A DNA stretch of 64,000 nucleotides from Bryum argenteum (taxonomy: Eukaryota > Streptophyta > Bryopsida > Bryales > Bryaceae). Shown in pieces: positions 11,117 to 22,545 of this stretch (the first letter of the stretch is position 1; every line of letters begins with the position of its first letter). The position numbers were made by a program, and so were the translations under genes. The notes under the pieces are model-generated. The model saw nothing but the letters and a program-made list of their open reading frames with translations, was not told the DNA's origin and made no database searches. The stretch lies in assembly GCA_037043015.1 (NCBI GenBank), contig CM073321.1:5414001-5478000 (forward strand), written 5' to 3'.

Positions 11117-14100
11117 ATGTATCGTGATGCTCAGACTGCTGCACAGTTATTGCTTCTAGGTGTTAAAAAGGTTGTAATGCGTGGTGAAGACGATCTGACA
11201 AAGGTTAGTCATAAGTTTGGTTTATGGGACGGTACGCAGTCACACAATTTCATGATATGGCGACTTCAGTAGTCAGTAGTTTGGTTCATGTAACTGACGG
11301 TAGTCACGGAGTTTAGACTTTGATTGCAAAATTCAACCCTGATTCTAGTATAATAAAGGTATTGAAATTCATGTGCTGGATTTTGCGTGTTGTGTGTATA
11401 GGAGCAGGTGCCATTGACCGCTTTATATTTGCAAGTGGCTACCCGTGGTGTGAGGATGGCAAACGACCTTGACCTTTGGGAATTGGAGGAGAGAGAAGCA
11501 AATAGACTGGGGCTAACCAGTTACCGTTGCCCATGCAAGAATTGTATGGGAGGTCGTTGTATCAGTAGGGCAACCATTCGGAAACATCTAAGGACCATTT
11601 GAAGGGACCCTCAATTCACTGTGTCTGTTTTGGTATGTCTAAACTATGTGATGTAATAAGCAAGTCATTTGATGTCCAATGCTAAAATACTTTCAATGAT
11701 TAATTTTAAGAGTGTGCTATGCTCAGGCGGGTCTTGTGGATGCGGAAAACGACATTGTCGAAGAAGAAGTCAGGGAAAGCCCTCCTCAGCTTGAGGACGA
11801 CAAGGTGGGCATGGACACAATAAGAATGATCATGGAGTGCCTCTCTAGATACGATAACCTCGAAGACGAAGACCGTGAGGATTGTACTCCAACAGACGAT
11901 GTGGAGGAGGATGACGCAATGTTGTGGGAGGAAGGGGAGTATACGGCAGATGTAATGGAGGAGTTACTGGAGCATGCCCGAACTCCTCTTTTTGCAGGTG
12001 CCGCAACAAGTCGATTGGTCTCAACTCTCCTGCTACTCAATTGTTTTGCGGTGTTTGGAGTATCGAATGCATTTGCCGATGAACTACTTCAACTGCTGCA
12101 TATTCTCCTTCCAAGCGACAATTACCTACCCCGTTCTCACTATGAAGCCCGAAAGTATGTGGTGAAGTTGGGACTGTCTTATAATATTATACATGCATGC
12201 CACAATGGATGTTGTCTGTTCAGGAATGAGTTGCAGGATGCAAAGTTCTGTCCAAAGTGCAATGCCTCGAGATACAAGTCGGAGTCTAGCCGAATCCCCT
12301 CCAAAATGCTACGCCATTTTCCGTTGATTCCCCGTCTGAAGCGCATGTACCGGTGTAGAAGACTAGCGGAACTTAACAAATGGCACGCCAATCAGAAGGA
12401 GGGGAGTAACATGGATTGCGTCCTCGATTCGAAGGCCTGGAAGCACATTGAGTCTTTGGATGCTAACTTTACATCTGAGCATAGGAACATACGCTTGGGG
12501 ATGGCTCTGGACGGAGTGAATCCTTTTGGAAACCAGTCGCTCAGTCACTCCACATGGCCGGTTCTCCTGGTGAACTATAATTTGCCTGCATGGCTAGCGA
12601 CAAAGCCATTTTTTATCATGCTTGCATTGTTGATTCCAGGGAAAGAGAGTGTGACATCGGAGAACATCGATGTGTACCTTACTCCACTAATTGAAGAGCT
12701 CTTGGAACTTTGGAAAGGGGTACCAGCGGTAGATGTGTCTGAAGAGCCTTGTAGACAACATTTTAAATTGCGGGCTCTTCTTCTTTGGTGCATTCACGAC
12801 TTCCCTGCGTACGGACTAACATCTGGCCAAGTTACAAAAGGGTATAAAGCGTGTACGGAGTGTGGGCCAGATGTTACAACTCGGCGGTCAAAGGCTTTAG
12901 GAAAGAATATATATGTAGGTCACCGCAGGTATCTCAATAGATGCCATCCTTATCGTAGACTGAAGCAAGCATTTGATGGTCAAAAGGAGCACCGGCCGCC
13001 TCCTCCAATTCTAACAGGATGTGACATCAAGTGCTATGCACAGGAGAGAGTAACCTTCTTGCAGGGGTCACACGGAAGAAGAGGTGGAGGAGAAGGAGAC
13101 CCCATTCACCGGACCGGAGTGAAGCGGCTCTCAGCTCTGTACTTGCTGCCGTATTGGCAGGTACTAAACGCATTCACTGGTTCCAATAACTACTTTCAGA
13201 ATTGTTGACTAAATCTAGTAACATTCTTGATAAGAAGGTTGACTATGAAAAGTGCAATGGTTGACATCCATCACTACATGTAGGGAGAAGAATGAATATG
13301 GACCTATATCTTCTCTCTGAATGCTTGACATTATTTGTCAATAGAATAGTGAGAAAATCTGACGCTTGAATGCTATGCTGGGATTTCTGGCAGGACCTCC
13401 TCATTAGACATGTTTTGGATCCCATGCACTGTGAAAAAAACATATGCGAGAACGTATTGAAAACAATTTGGGGAGTCCGCGACACTTTGAAGGTCAGGCT
13501 AGACTTAAAAGAGGCCAATATTCGACCACATCTGCACCCGCTTCCTGGAAGGAAACCTGGGTCCATCGTACTTCCAACAGCTTCTTATGTACTATCAAAA
13601 GAGGAGAAGGGAAATTTTTGGATATTATCCGCAATTTGAAGACTCCTACAAACTACGCTGGCCAACTTGCGAAGTGCATTGCGTCGGATGGGGACTTAAA
13701 GGGGCTGAAATCTCATGACTACCATGTCTTGATGCAACAGTTGCTCCCTTTGTGTTTACGCACTCTCTTGGACAGGGATACACGGGTGGCAATTATGCGG
13801 CTTAGTCGTGTGTTTGTACGATTGTGCGCAAAGTCCGTAGATCCATCATCCATGGAACAGTTATTGGAGTACACAGCAGAGACACTATGCATGCTAGAGA
13901 AGGTTTTCCCACCTTCATTCTTTGATGTCATGTCACACCTCCCCATTCACCTGGTGCAGCAGTTGGATATATGTGGTCCAGTACACACCCGATGGATGTA
14001 TCCTATTGAGCGATACTTGAAGAGACTAAAGGGCTATGTTAGGCAACGAGCAAGATCCGAGGGATCCATGGCGAGGGGGTACATAACAGAGGAGGCATTA

Positions 14101-15347
14101 GGATTTTGCACAGAGTACATGCAAGACTGTGAGCTAACACGCATGAGGATCTGGGACGATCAGGAGGAATTAGGGGCCAAGAGTGAGGTCGTGGAGGGTA
14201 CAGGTCGATATCGACTCTTGACATCAGAGCTCAGGGCATGGATTTACGAGTTTGTTCTCACGAACGCGGAGCCTCTACAGTCATACAGAGAGTAAGCTTC
14301 ACTTACTTAAGTCATGTTCTTTGTCTAGAAGGGATGACGTGACTGTGTGCAGTCATGCATTTACTCTATTGCGTACTAATTCTAGTCCGATTATTGCAAC
14401 ACATGACTAGAGAATGTTTTGCGGGCGATTTCTCCGAATGCTCCCCGAATTGTTATCTAAAAACTTTCCATTCACTGTGGCTTCTAAGCAGACGCCACTA
14501 TTTGGAGATGGAAGCGCGGCACAGAATACGTGTGGAGATACGTCGTCGATCACGGGGTAGAAAAGTAGAGTATCCACCAATCGCAAGGAAGGAGGAGTTT
14601 TCTGAGTGGTTTACTGCTGCAGTGCAACGGGATGTGGCAGCAGGCACACACGTCGATGAAGATGTTCTCGGCCTTGTCTTGCCACCTTCATGTGAGGCAA
14701 AATCCTATCGCAGCATGTATGCATACGGGAACCATATACGTGTGCACGGAGCAGAGGTAGACTTGTCAACGTGCGACAGCGGAGTAGCTGCAACTTTCTC
14801 ACAATCTTGCCGTGCCAGCAGATTGGACAAGAACCACAGGCTTGCAAACGTGGAGTACGTGGGGTGGGTCGAAGAGATTATTGGTGTTGACTATGGGAAG
14901 TTTGAGTTACTGCTACTGTATTGTAAGTGGGTCCAAGCTACATGGATTGGGCCACGGGCAACTATGAAGAGAGATGAATACGGGTTCACTCTCGTGAACA
15001 TAGACCGTACCATTCCGTACTCATCAAATTCGTTTGCGTTTCCTCTTCACGCTCAACAAGTCTTCTTTGTTGACGATGTCGCACATCCAGGGTGGAAGGT
15101 TGTTTTACACAAGGAGGCACGAACTGTGAGAGTGACCTCTGTGGCTGAGGGAAGACCAGATCTACACTGCCTAAGCCTATTGGACGATGCTGAAATTCAA
15201 GGATTGATGGCACAGAAGGTCATTGATGATACCACAACAATGCCACCTGTTTTATCAAGTTCTAGGGAGTTGTCTAGCAACGAGGTGCAGCTTGCTCTGC
15301 AAATGAAGGATACAGAGGCGGACTACAATGACGAGTCAGCAGAGTAG
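11117..15347 (+). CDS. TNPD-like transposase (tnp2 family) with DUF4218 and DUF4216 regions
   Basis: Five exons in phase: 11117-11203, 11402-11632, 11727-13160, 13394-14291 and 14492-15347. Exon 2 holds the N-terminal zinc-finger-like CPCKNCMGGRCISRATIRKHL typical of this family (HL.. RDPQF continues it). Exon 3 is the tnp2 transposase core (CHNGCCLFRNELQDAKFCPKC ... LKRMYRCRRLAELNKWH ... LGMALDGVNPFGNQS ... CIHDFPAYG ... GYKACTECG), and exon 4 continues it with DLLIRHVLDPMHCEKNICEN. Exon 4 then gives the DUF4218 region (GPVHTRWMYPIERYLKRLKG) and exon 5 the DUF4216 region (FELLLLYCKWVQATW, DEYGFTLVNIDR). It catalyses excision and insertion of the element. Oddities: an in-frame TGA at 11600, where relatives have Gly before RDP, and a one-base frame change in a T run near 13615. 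The ATG at 11117 gives the only start that splices in frame. Confidence 0.9.
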
Positions 15348-16033
15348 GAGTGTAGGAGCCCAACTACTATCCGTAGAATTTTGGCACATCTGAGGAGTAG
15401 TCACAGAGATTGCACAATTAACAAATTAGAGAGGTATGGAGAAAGGCAGTTCATTACCAATACAAGTAGAGAAAACTATCCAATTGACTATGTAATTTTC
15501 CGATCATTGCCAATATGAGTAAAGAAAATTGCGCACATGACTACAACATTTTGCAATCACTTTGCAATCACTTTGACATCTCAAAATTAGTTCGTGCATC
15601 TTGAAAGTAAGGGGAAAGATAGGAAGTGAGGATTTTGGACCTACTCCAATTTAACATCACTCACCCATTGAGCCAACGTGTAGAGGACTTCAAAATCATT
15701 TGATTGACATATATGACTACTATTAGTCAGTTATTTACTACGTGATTGTATATAGTCACCCGAACCAACTCTAATACTACAATACAACATACATAAACAA
15801 AATACCCTTACCATATGACTACATTACTATGACTACACATAGTAAGCACTCAGAGCATGAGTCTGGGAACCGGGCAGGTGAACATATGTCGCGTTCCCAT
15901 AGCCGTTCCCACCCAGGTCCTCAAAAATATGACTACATGTATGACTAGTGCATGACTGGACCCTCGTAGGACTGATTTTAGACTAAACCAATGACTGAGG
16001 TGACTAATCAGTCACATGCCGGTCATATCACCC
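15348..16033. repeat. Right subterminal repeat region of the CACTA element
   Basis: No coding sequence. TGACTA/TAGTCA and ATGACTACA words are dense from about 15700, mirroring the left end. Confidence 0.75.
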
Positions 16034-16062
16034 AGTCACATTGGGCTGGTTTCCTTGTAGTG
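16034..16062 (-). repeat. Right terminal inverted repeat of the CACTA element
   Basis: Reverse complement reads CACTACAAGGAAACCAGCCC then AATGTGACT; one mismatch to the left end. ATA follows at 16063-16065. Confidence 0.95.
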
Positions 16063-16083
16063 ATACAAGCCTTTACTATTTTG

Positions 16084-16110
16084 CAGTTTAGCTCGACTCG
16101 AGCTAAACTG
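16084..16110. repeat. Single isolated palindrome
   Basis: One perfect copy of the 27-bp palindrome 22 bp beyond the CACTA end. Because the transposon split the locus, this copy originally lay about 440 bp downstream of the truncated methylase-like copy and about 90 bp upstream of the FCP1-like reading frame. Confidence 0.9.
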
Positions 16111-16198
16111 TTGCCCTTTTTCCTATCTGCTTCTTGTTGGCTTCCATATTTGATTTCCTCCATCTTATTGTTTCCTGATTCCATGAATTTGTATTGCG

Positions 16199-17340
16199 AT
16201 GCCGGATGTTAATTTGGATGACGAAGCAATCGATGTTCCAGTCATGGATGATGTCGCGCTTGAAATTTATCCCCATGAGCGGGTTCCACCGGTGGAGGAC
16301 ACACTTAAAATGCATGATGTCTCACACACAGAGAATGTTGTTGCAGTCCGTGATGAGATAGATTGCACTCAGCAGTCACTCGGGTCAATGCGTGTCCAAG
16401 TTGACTTAGAAGAGAGCAATTATGATAATCAGGTATATTCTGTTCCACACAATCTGCTCTCACCCATGGCATCGTTGCGATGTATTACATGATTCTGACC
16501 TTGAATTCGTCGCACCAGTGACAAAAACTCCCCAGTAATTTTGTCGTGGTGCGCCGTTTTCATTTCAGGCCAACACGCATCGGTCAATGATCTAATATCT
16601 AGAGAAGGCATAGGTCGGGTTCCAAGGAAATCCTCCGGTACTTGGTTAAATGTTGTTCTCGACCTCAATGGTATCCTCTGCAATTGTACCCCATTTTGGG
16701 AAGCTAAAGGATACAGAAACCGTGACTTCCGTGTTCACTCGGCCACGTTGCTAACCGAGGTGGGGAAGAAGCTTGTATGGGTGAGGCCCAACTGTAAGGA
16801 CTTCTTCTCTCGGGTGGCATCGTTTGCTACCATCACGGTTTGGAGTTCGATGATGAGAACAACCACAGAAGCCATTTGTGATTTTCTCTTTGGTCCTATA
16901 AACCCTATAAGGCCACTACGAATTCTTGGTCAAGAAGACTGTGACATGATTCCCTTGAAACCTGGTGGGAGCCGACCATTGTTCATGAAGGACCCGGGAA
17001 ATCAGAAGTCTATCTTCCTTAAGACCTTGTCAGCTCATCTCTTCAATAGCTTTGATGGTTTTTATACGGAGGCTAATACGCTCATCATAGATAATAGTCC
17101 GGTTAAGCACGTGCTTAATCAGCGGGTAAATGTTCTTTTACTACCATCTTGGTCTCACAAGGGCAATAGGGCACACGAGGATTCTATTTTGTTAGATGAG
17201 GTTTTGCCGTATCTCTTAGAGCTCCATGAGTTTGCCGGTCCCCTTAGCAAGTTTTGGTCATCGTTTCAATTTGGACGTGCCATGATATAAGATGATCGTG
17301 CATCATTAGATCTGTATAATGAAATACAAAAGGCCTTAAT
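16199..17340 (+). pseudogene. FCP1-like (HAD-fold) phosphatase domain gene
   Basis: An acidic N-terminal exon (16199 to about 16431, MPDVNLDDEAIDVPVMDD) is followed, after GTATAT...TTTCAG, by a domain exon from about 16570. The domain shows VVLDLNGILCN, KLVWVRPNCKDFFSRV, ITVWSSMMRTTTEAI, then DPGNQKSIFLKTL, NTLIIDNSPVKHV and LLPSW. This is the order of motifs in FCP1/SCP-type (NIF) phosphatases, which dephosphorylate the RNA polymerase II tail or other proteins. The catalytic DxDx(T/V) is DLNGI here: the first Asp is kept but the second, the general acid, is Asn, so classic activity is unlikely. The frame closes at 17290; continuation FGRAMI-x-DDRASLDLYNEIQKAL up to about 17340 follows a stop. 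The exon phases do not join cleanly. It is probably a captured host domain, now decayed or repurposed. Confidence 0.6.
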
Positions 17341-17574
17341 AGAATGAAAAATTATTTTGTTTTCTATTCTCGGGTAGTTTTGGTCGCTTTGGTTTAATTT
17401 TAATTGTAACTTAGATTGTGAAGCTCTTGTAGTAGATTTGTAGGACGTTTCATATGTTTGTGAATACGAAGACAATGTGATCTTTAGTTTGTCTTAAGAC
17501 AAGCCTCTCTTGCATGAACTTTATGTACTCTGGATAATTGATGATTTGTTTGGAAACTTGTTGAAATAGATTAC

Positions 17575-17895
17575 GCAGGGTGATTGTCGTGCTTTTGTGG
17601 ATTCTTTGATGAATGCTCATGGATTTCGGGCCTTCACTTCGGAGTAGAGGACGATTATTGCAGTCTGCTGGAACGGCTCAATCTACCATGGATTTTTCGA
17701 CAATGGCAGTAGAAGATGGAGTAGTTAACAGCCCTGTCAGTAAGTCATCACCTCCAAAGGTGTTGCAATCGGCTTCCCCCGTGTCGCCTCCAACGGTAAA
17801 TCATAATGGTTCTCCTCTTCAAATTACATGTACGCCTACGAAGCGTATGTTATACGACATTGACGTGGATATTTCTGAAGAAGTTTTTGTGAAGG
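17575..17895 (+). CDS. Possible downstream exon, unknown function
   Basis: From a plausible acceptor at 17579 a frame runs with Ser/Pro-rich sequence (VNSPVSKSSPPKVLQSASP) to ISEEVFVK at a possible donor (GTTTGT, 17895). No domain is recognised. It could be a 3' exon of the FCP1-like gene or a 5' exon of a lost gene. The flanks 17341-17574 and 17916-18148 show nothing further. Confidence 0.25.
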
Positions 17896-18853
17896 TTTGT
17901 TTCTTCATTCCTTGAGAAGTTACTCCAGAGTGTCCATTGTATGCTTTGAGTTAAGTGTTTGCAAGAACGAATAACTATTTGTAGATCTACTGCTATACAC
18001 TCTAATACGTTAGACAATTCTTAGACATTGTACTCATATTCTACCTATTGCATGTATGTATCTATTCGCTCATTCACTTATAAGAAATGACGTCGACCTG
18101 TCCAGCTAGAATCATTGTCTTGCATCAATGGACTATCAAGAAGGCGTTTTAGTCTTTCGCGACCCCGGTCCTCAATGCTTGACTTAGGTAGCGAGTGGCG
18201 GCCCTCTTATCGCGTTCCTGCTGCGCAATTTGCTGCTGCGCAAGGAGCTCTTCCAACTTCTTCTGGTGTGCCGTCTCCTCCTCAAACTTGCGCTGTAGTG
18301 CTGCCAATTCGTTACTCTCCTCAGTCGTAAACCTACTTGAGGGAGAGTTCTTAGACAGGGGATTACGTTTCCGTTTTGCACTCCCCCTGCCGCCTCCTCG
18401 CCTACGAGCGGTACGCGACTCCTGCGGTGTCCGAGGGGTCGTGTCCAACTCCATGTCTTGCTCTTCGACTGGAGTGGAGTCATCTCCTCCGGAACCAAGA
18501 CTATAAGTGCTATTTTCACCTTGAAGTGGCCTCCTGCTTGACTCAGAACCCTCTTGGTCAAGGACGTCCTCTTCTAGGGCCTCGTCATCAAAAGACAAAA
18601 CAACTTTGCGCTTGCCCTTCAAAAGCATGCCTCCGACCTCTGGAAACTCCCCTTTGTCGACAAAATAATCGTTTACGGAGAAGTCAGTGGGATCAAGTGT
18701 AAGGCCTTCCTCGTACGCTTGGTCGATGTCCTCCCTGTCTTCGGCGTCGGATATGGAGTAGGCATCAAGGGACAGCATCTACAAAAAACAAAGCAACTTA
18801 GACAGCGGACTTGGTCTGAAGCTCGGGCGGTCAAGTTTGCAGAAAAAACATGA

Positions 18854-19247
18854 CAGTTTAGCTCGACTCAAGCTATACTGTATCGACAGTTTAGCTCGAG
18901 TCGAGCTAAATTGTATCCACAGTTTAGCTCGAATCGAGCTAAACTGTAGGGCATCCTATGGGCACAAACTGAGTGGACAGTTTAGCTTGACTTGAGCTAA
19001 AGTGTAGGGCATCCTATGGGCACAAGCTGAGTGTGACAGTTTAGCTCGAGTCGAGCTAAACTGTATAGTCAGTATAGCTCCACTCTAGCTAAAGTGTAGG
19101 GCATCCTATGGGCACAAACTGAGTGTGACAGTTTAGCTCGAGTCGAGCTAAACTGTATAAACAGTTTAGCTCGACTCGAGCTAATGTGTAGAGCATCCTA
19201 TGGGCACAAACTGAGTGTGATAGTTTAGCTCAACTCGAGCTAAACTG
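18854..19247. repeat. Palindrome cluster B (9 copies, intronic) with higher-order unit
   Basis: Nine copies at 18854, 18887, 18920, 18978, 19037, 19070, 19129, 19162 and 19221 (27 bp each), all inside the intron 18779-19259 (donor GTAAGC, acceptor TTTTTTGTAG on the minus strand). Here the spacer AGGGCATCCTATGGGCACAA + CTGAGTG recurs four times with one or two palindromes, giving a higher-order tandem repeat of about 60-90 bp. Confidence 0.9.
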
Positions 19248-20663
19248 TATGGAGCTTACCACGCTTGCGCAGACTGCTTTTCCGCCGGCATAGACAAGCA
19301 AAATATTCTCTTGCTCCTGGCAAAATAGCTGGATGACCAGCAAATAGAAATCCATCCTCAACTCAATAGTGTACATGTGATACCGAGACTCGTTGTACTT
19401 CCGCGGCTTCTCGTAGAGAGCGTGCTTTGGAACGGGATACTCGGACTCTAGCAATCTCGCGAGTCTCGCGTCTTTCCTAATCATGAAGAGAAGTCGCACG
19501 AGCTCGGGGGATTGCTTTGCTTTCGCTGAGAATCCAGCGATTCGTTCGTGCGGGGATAGGTAGTACAAAGACGGTATCAGCGTATAATTTGACCTTGGGA
19601 AGTAGGCTGGATTTTTTGCGAACGCCTCGACTTGCAGGTAATCATTGTCATCCCCGCAAATAAATAACCAGCAGGGTACATCTGTGAGAGCTGGCTTGTT
19701 CTGGGACGATAAGATCGCCATGAACATTTCGAAGAACGGGTGGTCAGGCGAGGAATCGGAGTTGTTAGTACCACTACCCGGAACCAATCTGAAGTCGATG
19801 ATTCCAACATTCATCTCCGGTGCAACTTCCGGCCATTTGTTCTCCGGCCAATCTCTAAGCCTCTGTGGTGTTTTTTGCTAGAAGGAACGGAATATTAGAC
19901 TACCAATAGGGCCTATGAACTTCTTGCGCTTTTCGAGGAACACCTCGAAGAACCTCTTTGCGTAGGTTGAGAGATCCTCGCAGCTGGTATTCGTGTGCTG
20001 GGTTTGCCTTTGATCTGCGTAATATTTATCCGGGATAACCCATTCCAACAGTGCGCGCTTCGAGGCCTTTGTGACGTGGTAGTCCTTCTTGAACTTCTTC
20101 CACGCATCCACATCAAACTCGTTGTTCTTGAAGATTCCGAGTTCGGGTCGGATCTTGTGGATCCGAAGCTGGGCGGTCGCCTTCCGCTTCAACCGTTCAG
20201 CGTACTCCTTGACGGAGTAGCAATCTTCAAGAAGGGTTGTTGGTTGTTTGAGGGTAACCTTCGGATATTCCAGTTTCCGAGACGGACCAGACCTATTGAG
20301 CATATGTGAACAGAGTTTCCTATGATCCGACTCTGATAGGTTACCGAGGTTCTTCAAAAATTCCCTCGTCAGGGTTTGGTCGTTGTCTGGTTTGAACCCT
20401 GGTTTGTTGCAGAGCTGCCTCAAGGAGTAGGGGTCGATTAGGGTCCCCTGAGCGACACTTCCAATCAATTCTGACCAGAGGTCCCAGAGATCATCAGAAA
20501 AGGTGATGATCTTAAGCTCATTAGTGAGGGATAAGACCTTGTTCTTCGCCTCTACTTGGGCCTTGGCAACATCAATCATAGCGAATCTATGACAAATAGA
20601 TTCCACAAATTTCTGCAATGCAACAGAACCAGAGTGTAAGATTACGGTGTAGAAGAGGGTGAA

Positions 20664-20974
20664 CACTTTAGCTCGAGTCGAGCTAAAGTGTTTGTACAAC
20701 ATTCAGAAGCAGTGCTATGAGTTGTGTTCGGGTTTAATAAGTATTAGCGACAGTTTAGCTCGAGTCGAGCTAAACTGACATCAATTTAGCTCGACTCGAG
20801 CTAAACTGCAACGAAAAATCGAACGCACCATTCCGGAATGTAATTGAAATATCACTAACTCGACGACGTAAGCAGCAGTGAAGATTGACATGTACAACTC
20901 GATGAAGCTGGAGTAACAGTTTAGCTCGACTCGAGCTAAACGGACATCAGTTTAGCTTGAGTCGAGCTAAACTG
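20664..20974. repeat. Palindrome cluster C (5 copies, intronic)
   Basis: Copies at 20664-20690 (arms CACTTTAGCTCGA, changed symmetrically), 20751-20777, 20782-20808, 20917-20943 and 20948-20974. They sit between the exon ending at 21038 (donor GTAAGA) and the exon starting at 20612. Two pairs are only 4 bp apart. A possible 48-nt exon (20860-20907) lies between the pairs. Confidence 0.85.
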
Positions 20975-22545
20975 CCACGGGAAATTATTGAAAATGAAGG
21001 AAGGTAGAGTATCTGTGCTACTTGAAATAAATCTTACGTCAAAATTCGCGTATTGTGACAGAACACGCTTTGCCTGCACTCGTTTGTCAGCCACCCCAGC
21101 TGCTGCATGTCTGTTTGATGGCCGCCCATAGTTTATCCATACCGTGCGGGCAGCTAGGATGTTCGACGCCCACGTCGGCTTGAACGGAGTGAAATGGTTC
21201 ACCATGTAATAGAATGCCGAAATATTACGGAGCTTGGCTTCATCCTTTGTCCAAACTACGAAAGCTGACCACACCCGGAAGTCTTTTTGAATCGTTTCCG
21301 GGACTTTGGATTGGAGCATCTCCTTGGAAGCTGCAACACTGTGTTGCCCGTTGATTATCCTGAAGTCGCAGTCCTGCATATCCTCCAGGCCGTTCGGCTT
21401 CACGTCTAATTTCGGCATTACGCACAGCGTTTGCTTCTGCGATCTATCAAGCATATTGATTAGGAAATTCAGCAAGTCCGTCTTGCCCTTCTTCTCAAAT
21501 GCCCTGATTGTCCATTCCGGAGGAGACTCGAACATCTTCATTGTGTCGACATCGATCTTCGTGTCAGGTTTAGGAAAAACGAAACAATCCTGACAGTCTG
21601 TGAAGAACTTCTGATAAATTAGGTTGGCGTTGTCGAAGTCGATCTCCTCCAATGTATTCACGTTCTTTGGAATATTTTGAATTGCTTCGTTCAAAGCTGT
21701 AAAAGCATCCTCTTTGGGGATGAGCATGCTCTTCTTCTTCTTGGCCTCGGCCGATTTTTTCACAGGAGCTTCTTTCCTCTGCACTGGTGAGTAAGAGGTA
21801 GTTGTGGCTGTAGCGGCAGGTCTTGTAGCACGTTGCGTGCGTGATGGGGTCCTGCTCTGTATGCCACTGTCCGTTGCCGTGAGTCCAGATCCCTCCATTG
21901 GAGCTTTTCCTTTGATGTGGAGAGTCTTCAGGATTATGTCAGCGTGTGTCAAAGCCGAGATTACAGATCGCAGTTTGATCGCGAGCTGCTTAGCCTTGAG
22001 ATCTCCCCCCTGTTTCGTTTGCCATGCTTTAGTAAGCATATCCTGTTTCAATGTGGTTTTCACGTCATCGAAACTGGACGCCTCTAAACTCTCCACTAAC
22101 TGCCCCAAGTCAAAGCGCGTTTGCTTGATGTCTATCAGGATCGTGTAGTTGTAGGCTGACTCCTTCTCTTTCGCATTGAAGGTTGTGCACGTAGCAATGA
22201 CTTCTTTCTCGGCTTCGTGGTCGAAGTCCATGAGCTTTGATTCCATGTCGATGGTCATGGAATCAGTAACTTCTCCTTTGTAGGTCACGGCCAGGGTGAG
22301 GAATGCTGTCCAGGGAATCCATCTCGCAGACCAGGATAATACTTTCGAAGGGTCTTTGAATTCCCAGCAGTCCAATTGCTTCGTGTCGTCGCCATCATCC
22401 TCGTCAATATCCGTTGGCCTAAGTCTAAAGAAGTGCTTAAGCGCCTCATAAACTCTCGCCTTCTCCGCACTGTGAAAAACTATTGTTAGTTGAAATGGTA
22501 TATGCAAACACATGAAGCTTGTTTAATCATTGCTAGTAGTACTTG

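Larger units (their letters stand above)
3741..16062. mobile_element. Complete CACTA (En/Spm) DNA transposon, 12,322 bp
   Basis: The left end begins CACTACAAGAAAACCAGCCC and the right end, reverse-complemented, begins CACTACAAGGAAACCAGCCC. The inverted repeat continues to about 29 bp with one mismatch. Both sides are flanked by ATA, the 3-bp target duplication expected for CACTA elements. Inside are a tnp2 transposase gene on the plus strand, a TNPA-like gene on the minus strand, and many subterminal TGACTA/TAGTCA words. The two genes diverge from about 10.1-11.1 kb. It landed between the truncated methylase-like copy and the FCP1-like gene. The transposase gene has one in-frame stop and one apparent frameshift, so autonomy is uncertain. 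Confidence 0.95.
18149..22469 (-). pseudogene. ParB/DGQHR-like plus beta-class methyltransferase-like gene
   Basis: Read on the minus strand. Exon 21038-22469: AEKARVYEALKHFFRLRP ... a basic Lys-rich linker (KKSAEAKKKKS), then DCDFRIINGQHSVAASKEM, which resembles the GQHR/GxRR core of ParB/DGQHR-type domains. Exon 19260-20612: a helical region (KFVESICHRFAMIDVAKAQ ... WVIPDKYY) followed by VGIIDFRLVPGSG, in the place of motif IV but without DPPY, then RKYNESRYHMYTIEL and NILLVYAGGKAVCASV, in the place of motif I (DPFAGSGT). Exon 18149-18778 continues MLSLDAYSISDAEDREDID, an acidic region, a basic patch and a coiled coil. Motif order (IV then I at the C-terminus) is that of beta-class enzymes such as CcrM. 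One internal stop is present, and the 3' end is truncated relative to the 2239-3643 copy. A short first exon beginning MADRKSSSSPLNS near 23030 is possible. All three splice junctions have palindrome-filled introns. Function as an active enzyme is doubtful. Confidence 0.6.

Noticed and set aside
18149-18778. Separate gene starting at MLSLDAYS (and its counterpart at 2782)
   Set aside because: The ATG follows a perfect intron acceptor and joins in phase to the upstream methylase-like exon in both copies, so it is an internal exon start.
20860-20907. Certain 48-nt exon in intron C
   Set aside because: Splice sites are plausible and phase is kept, but the in-phase peptide looks less protein-like than an out-of-phase one, so it is only mentioned as possible.
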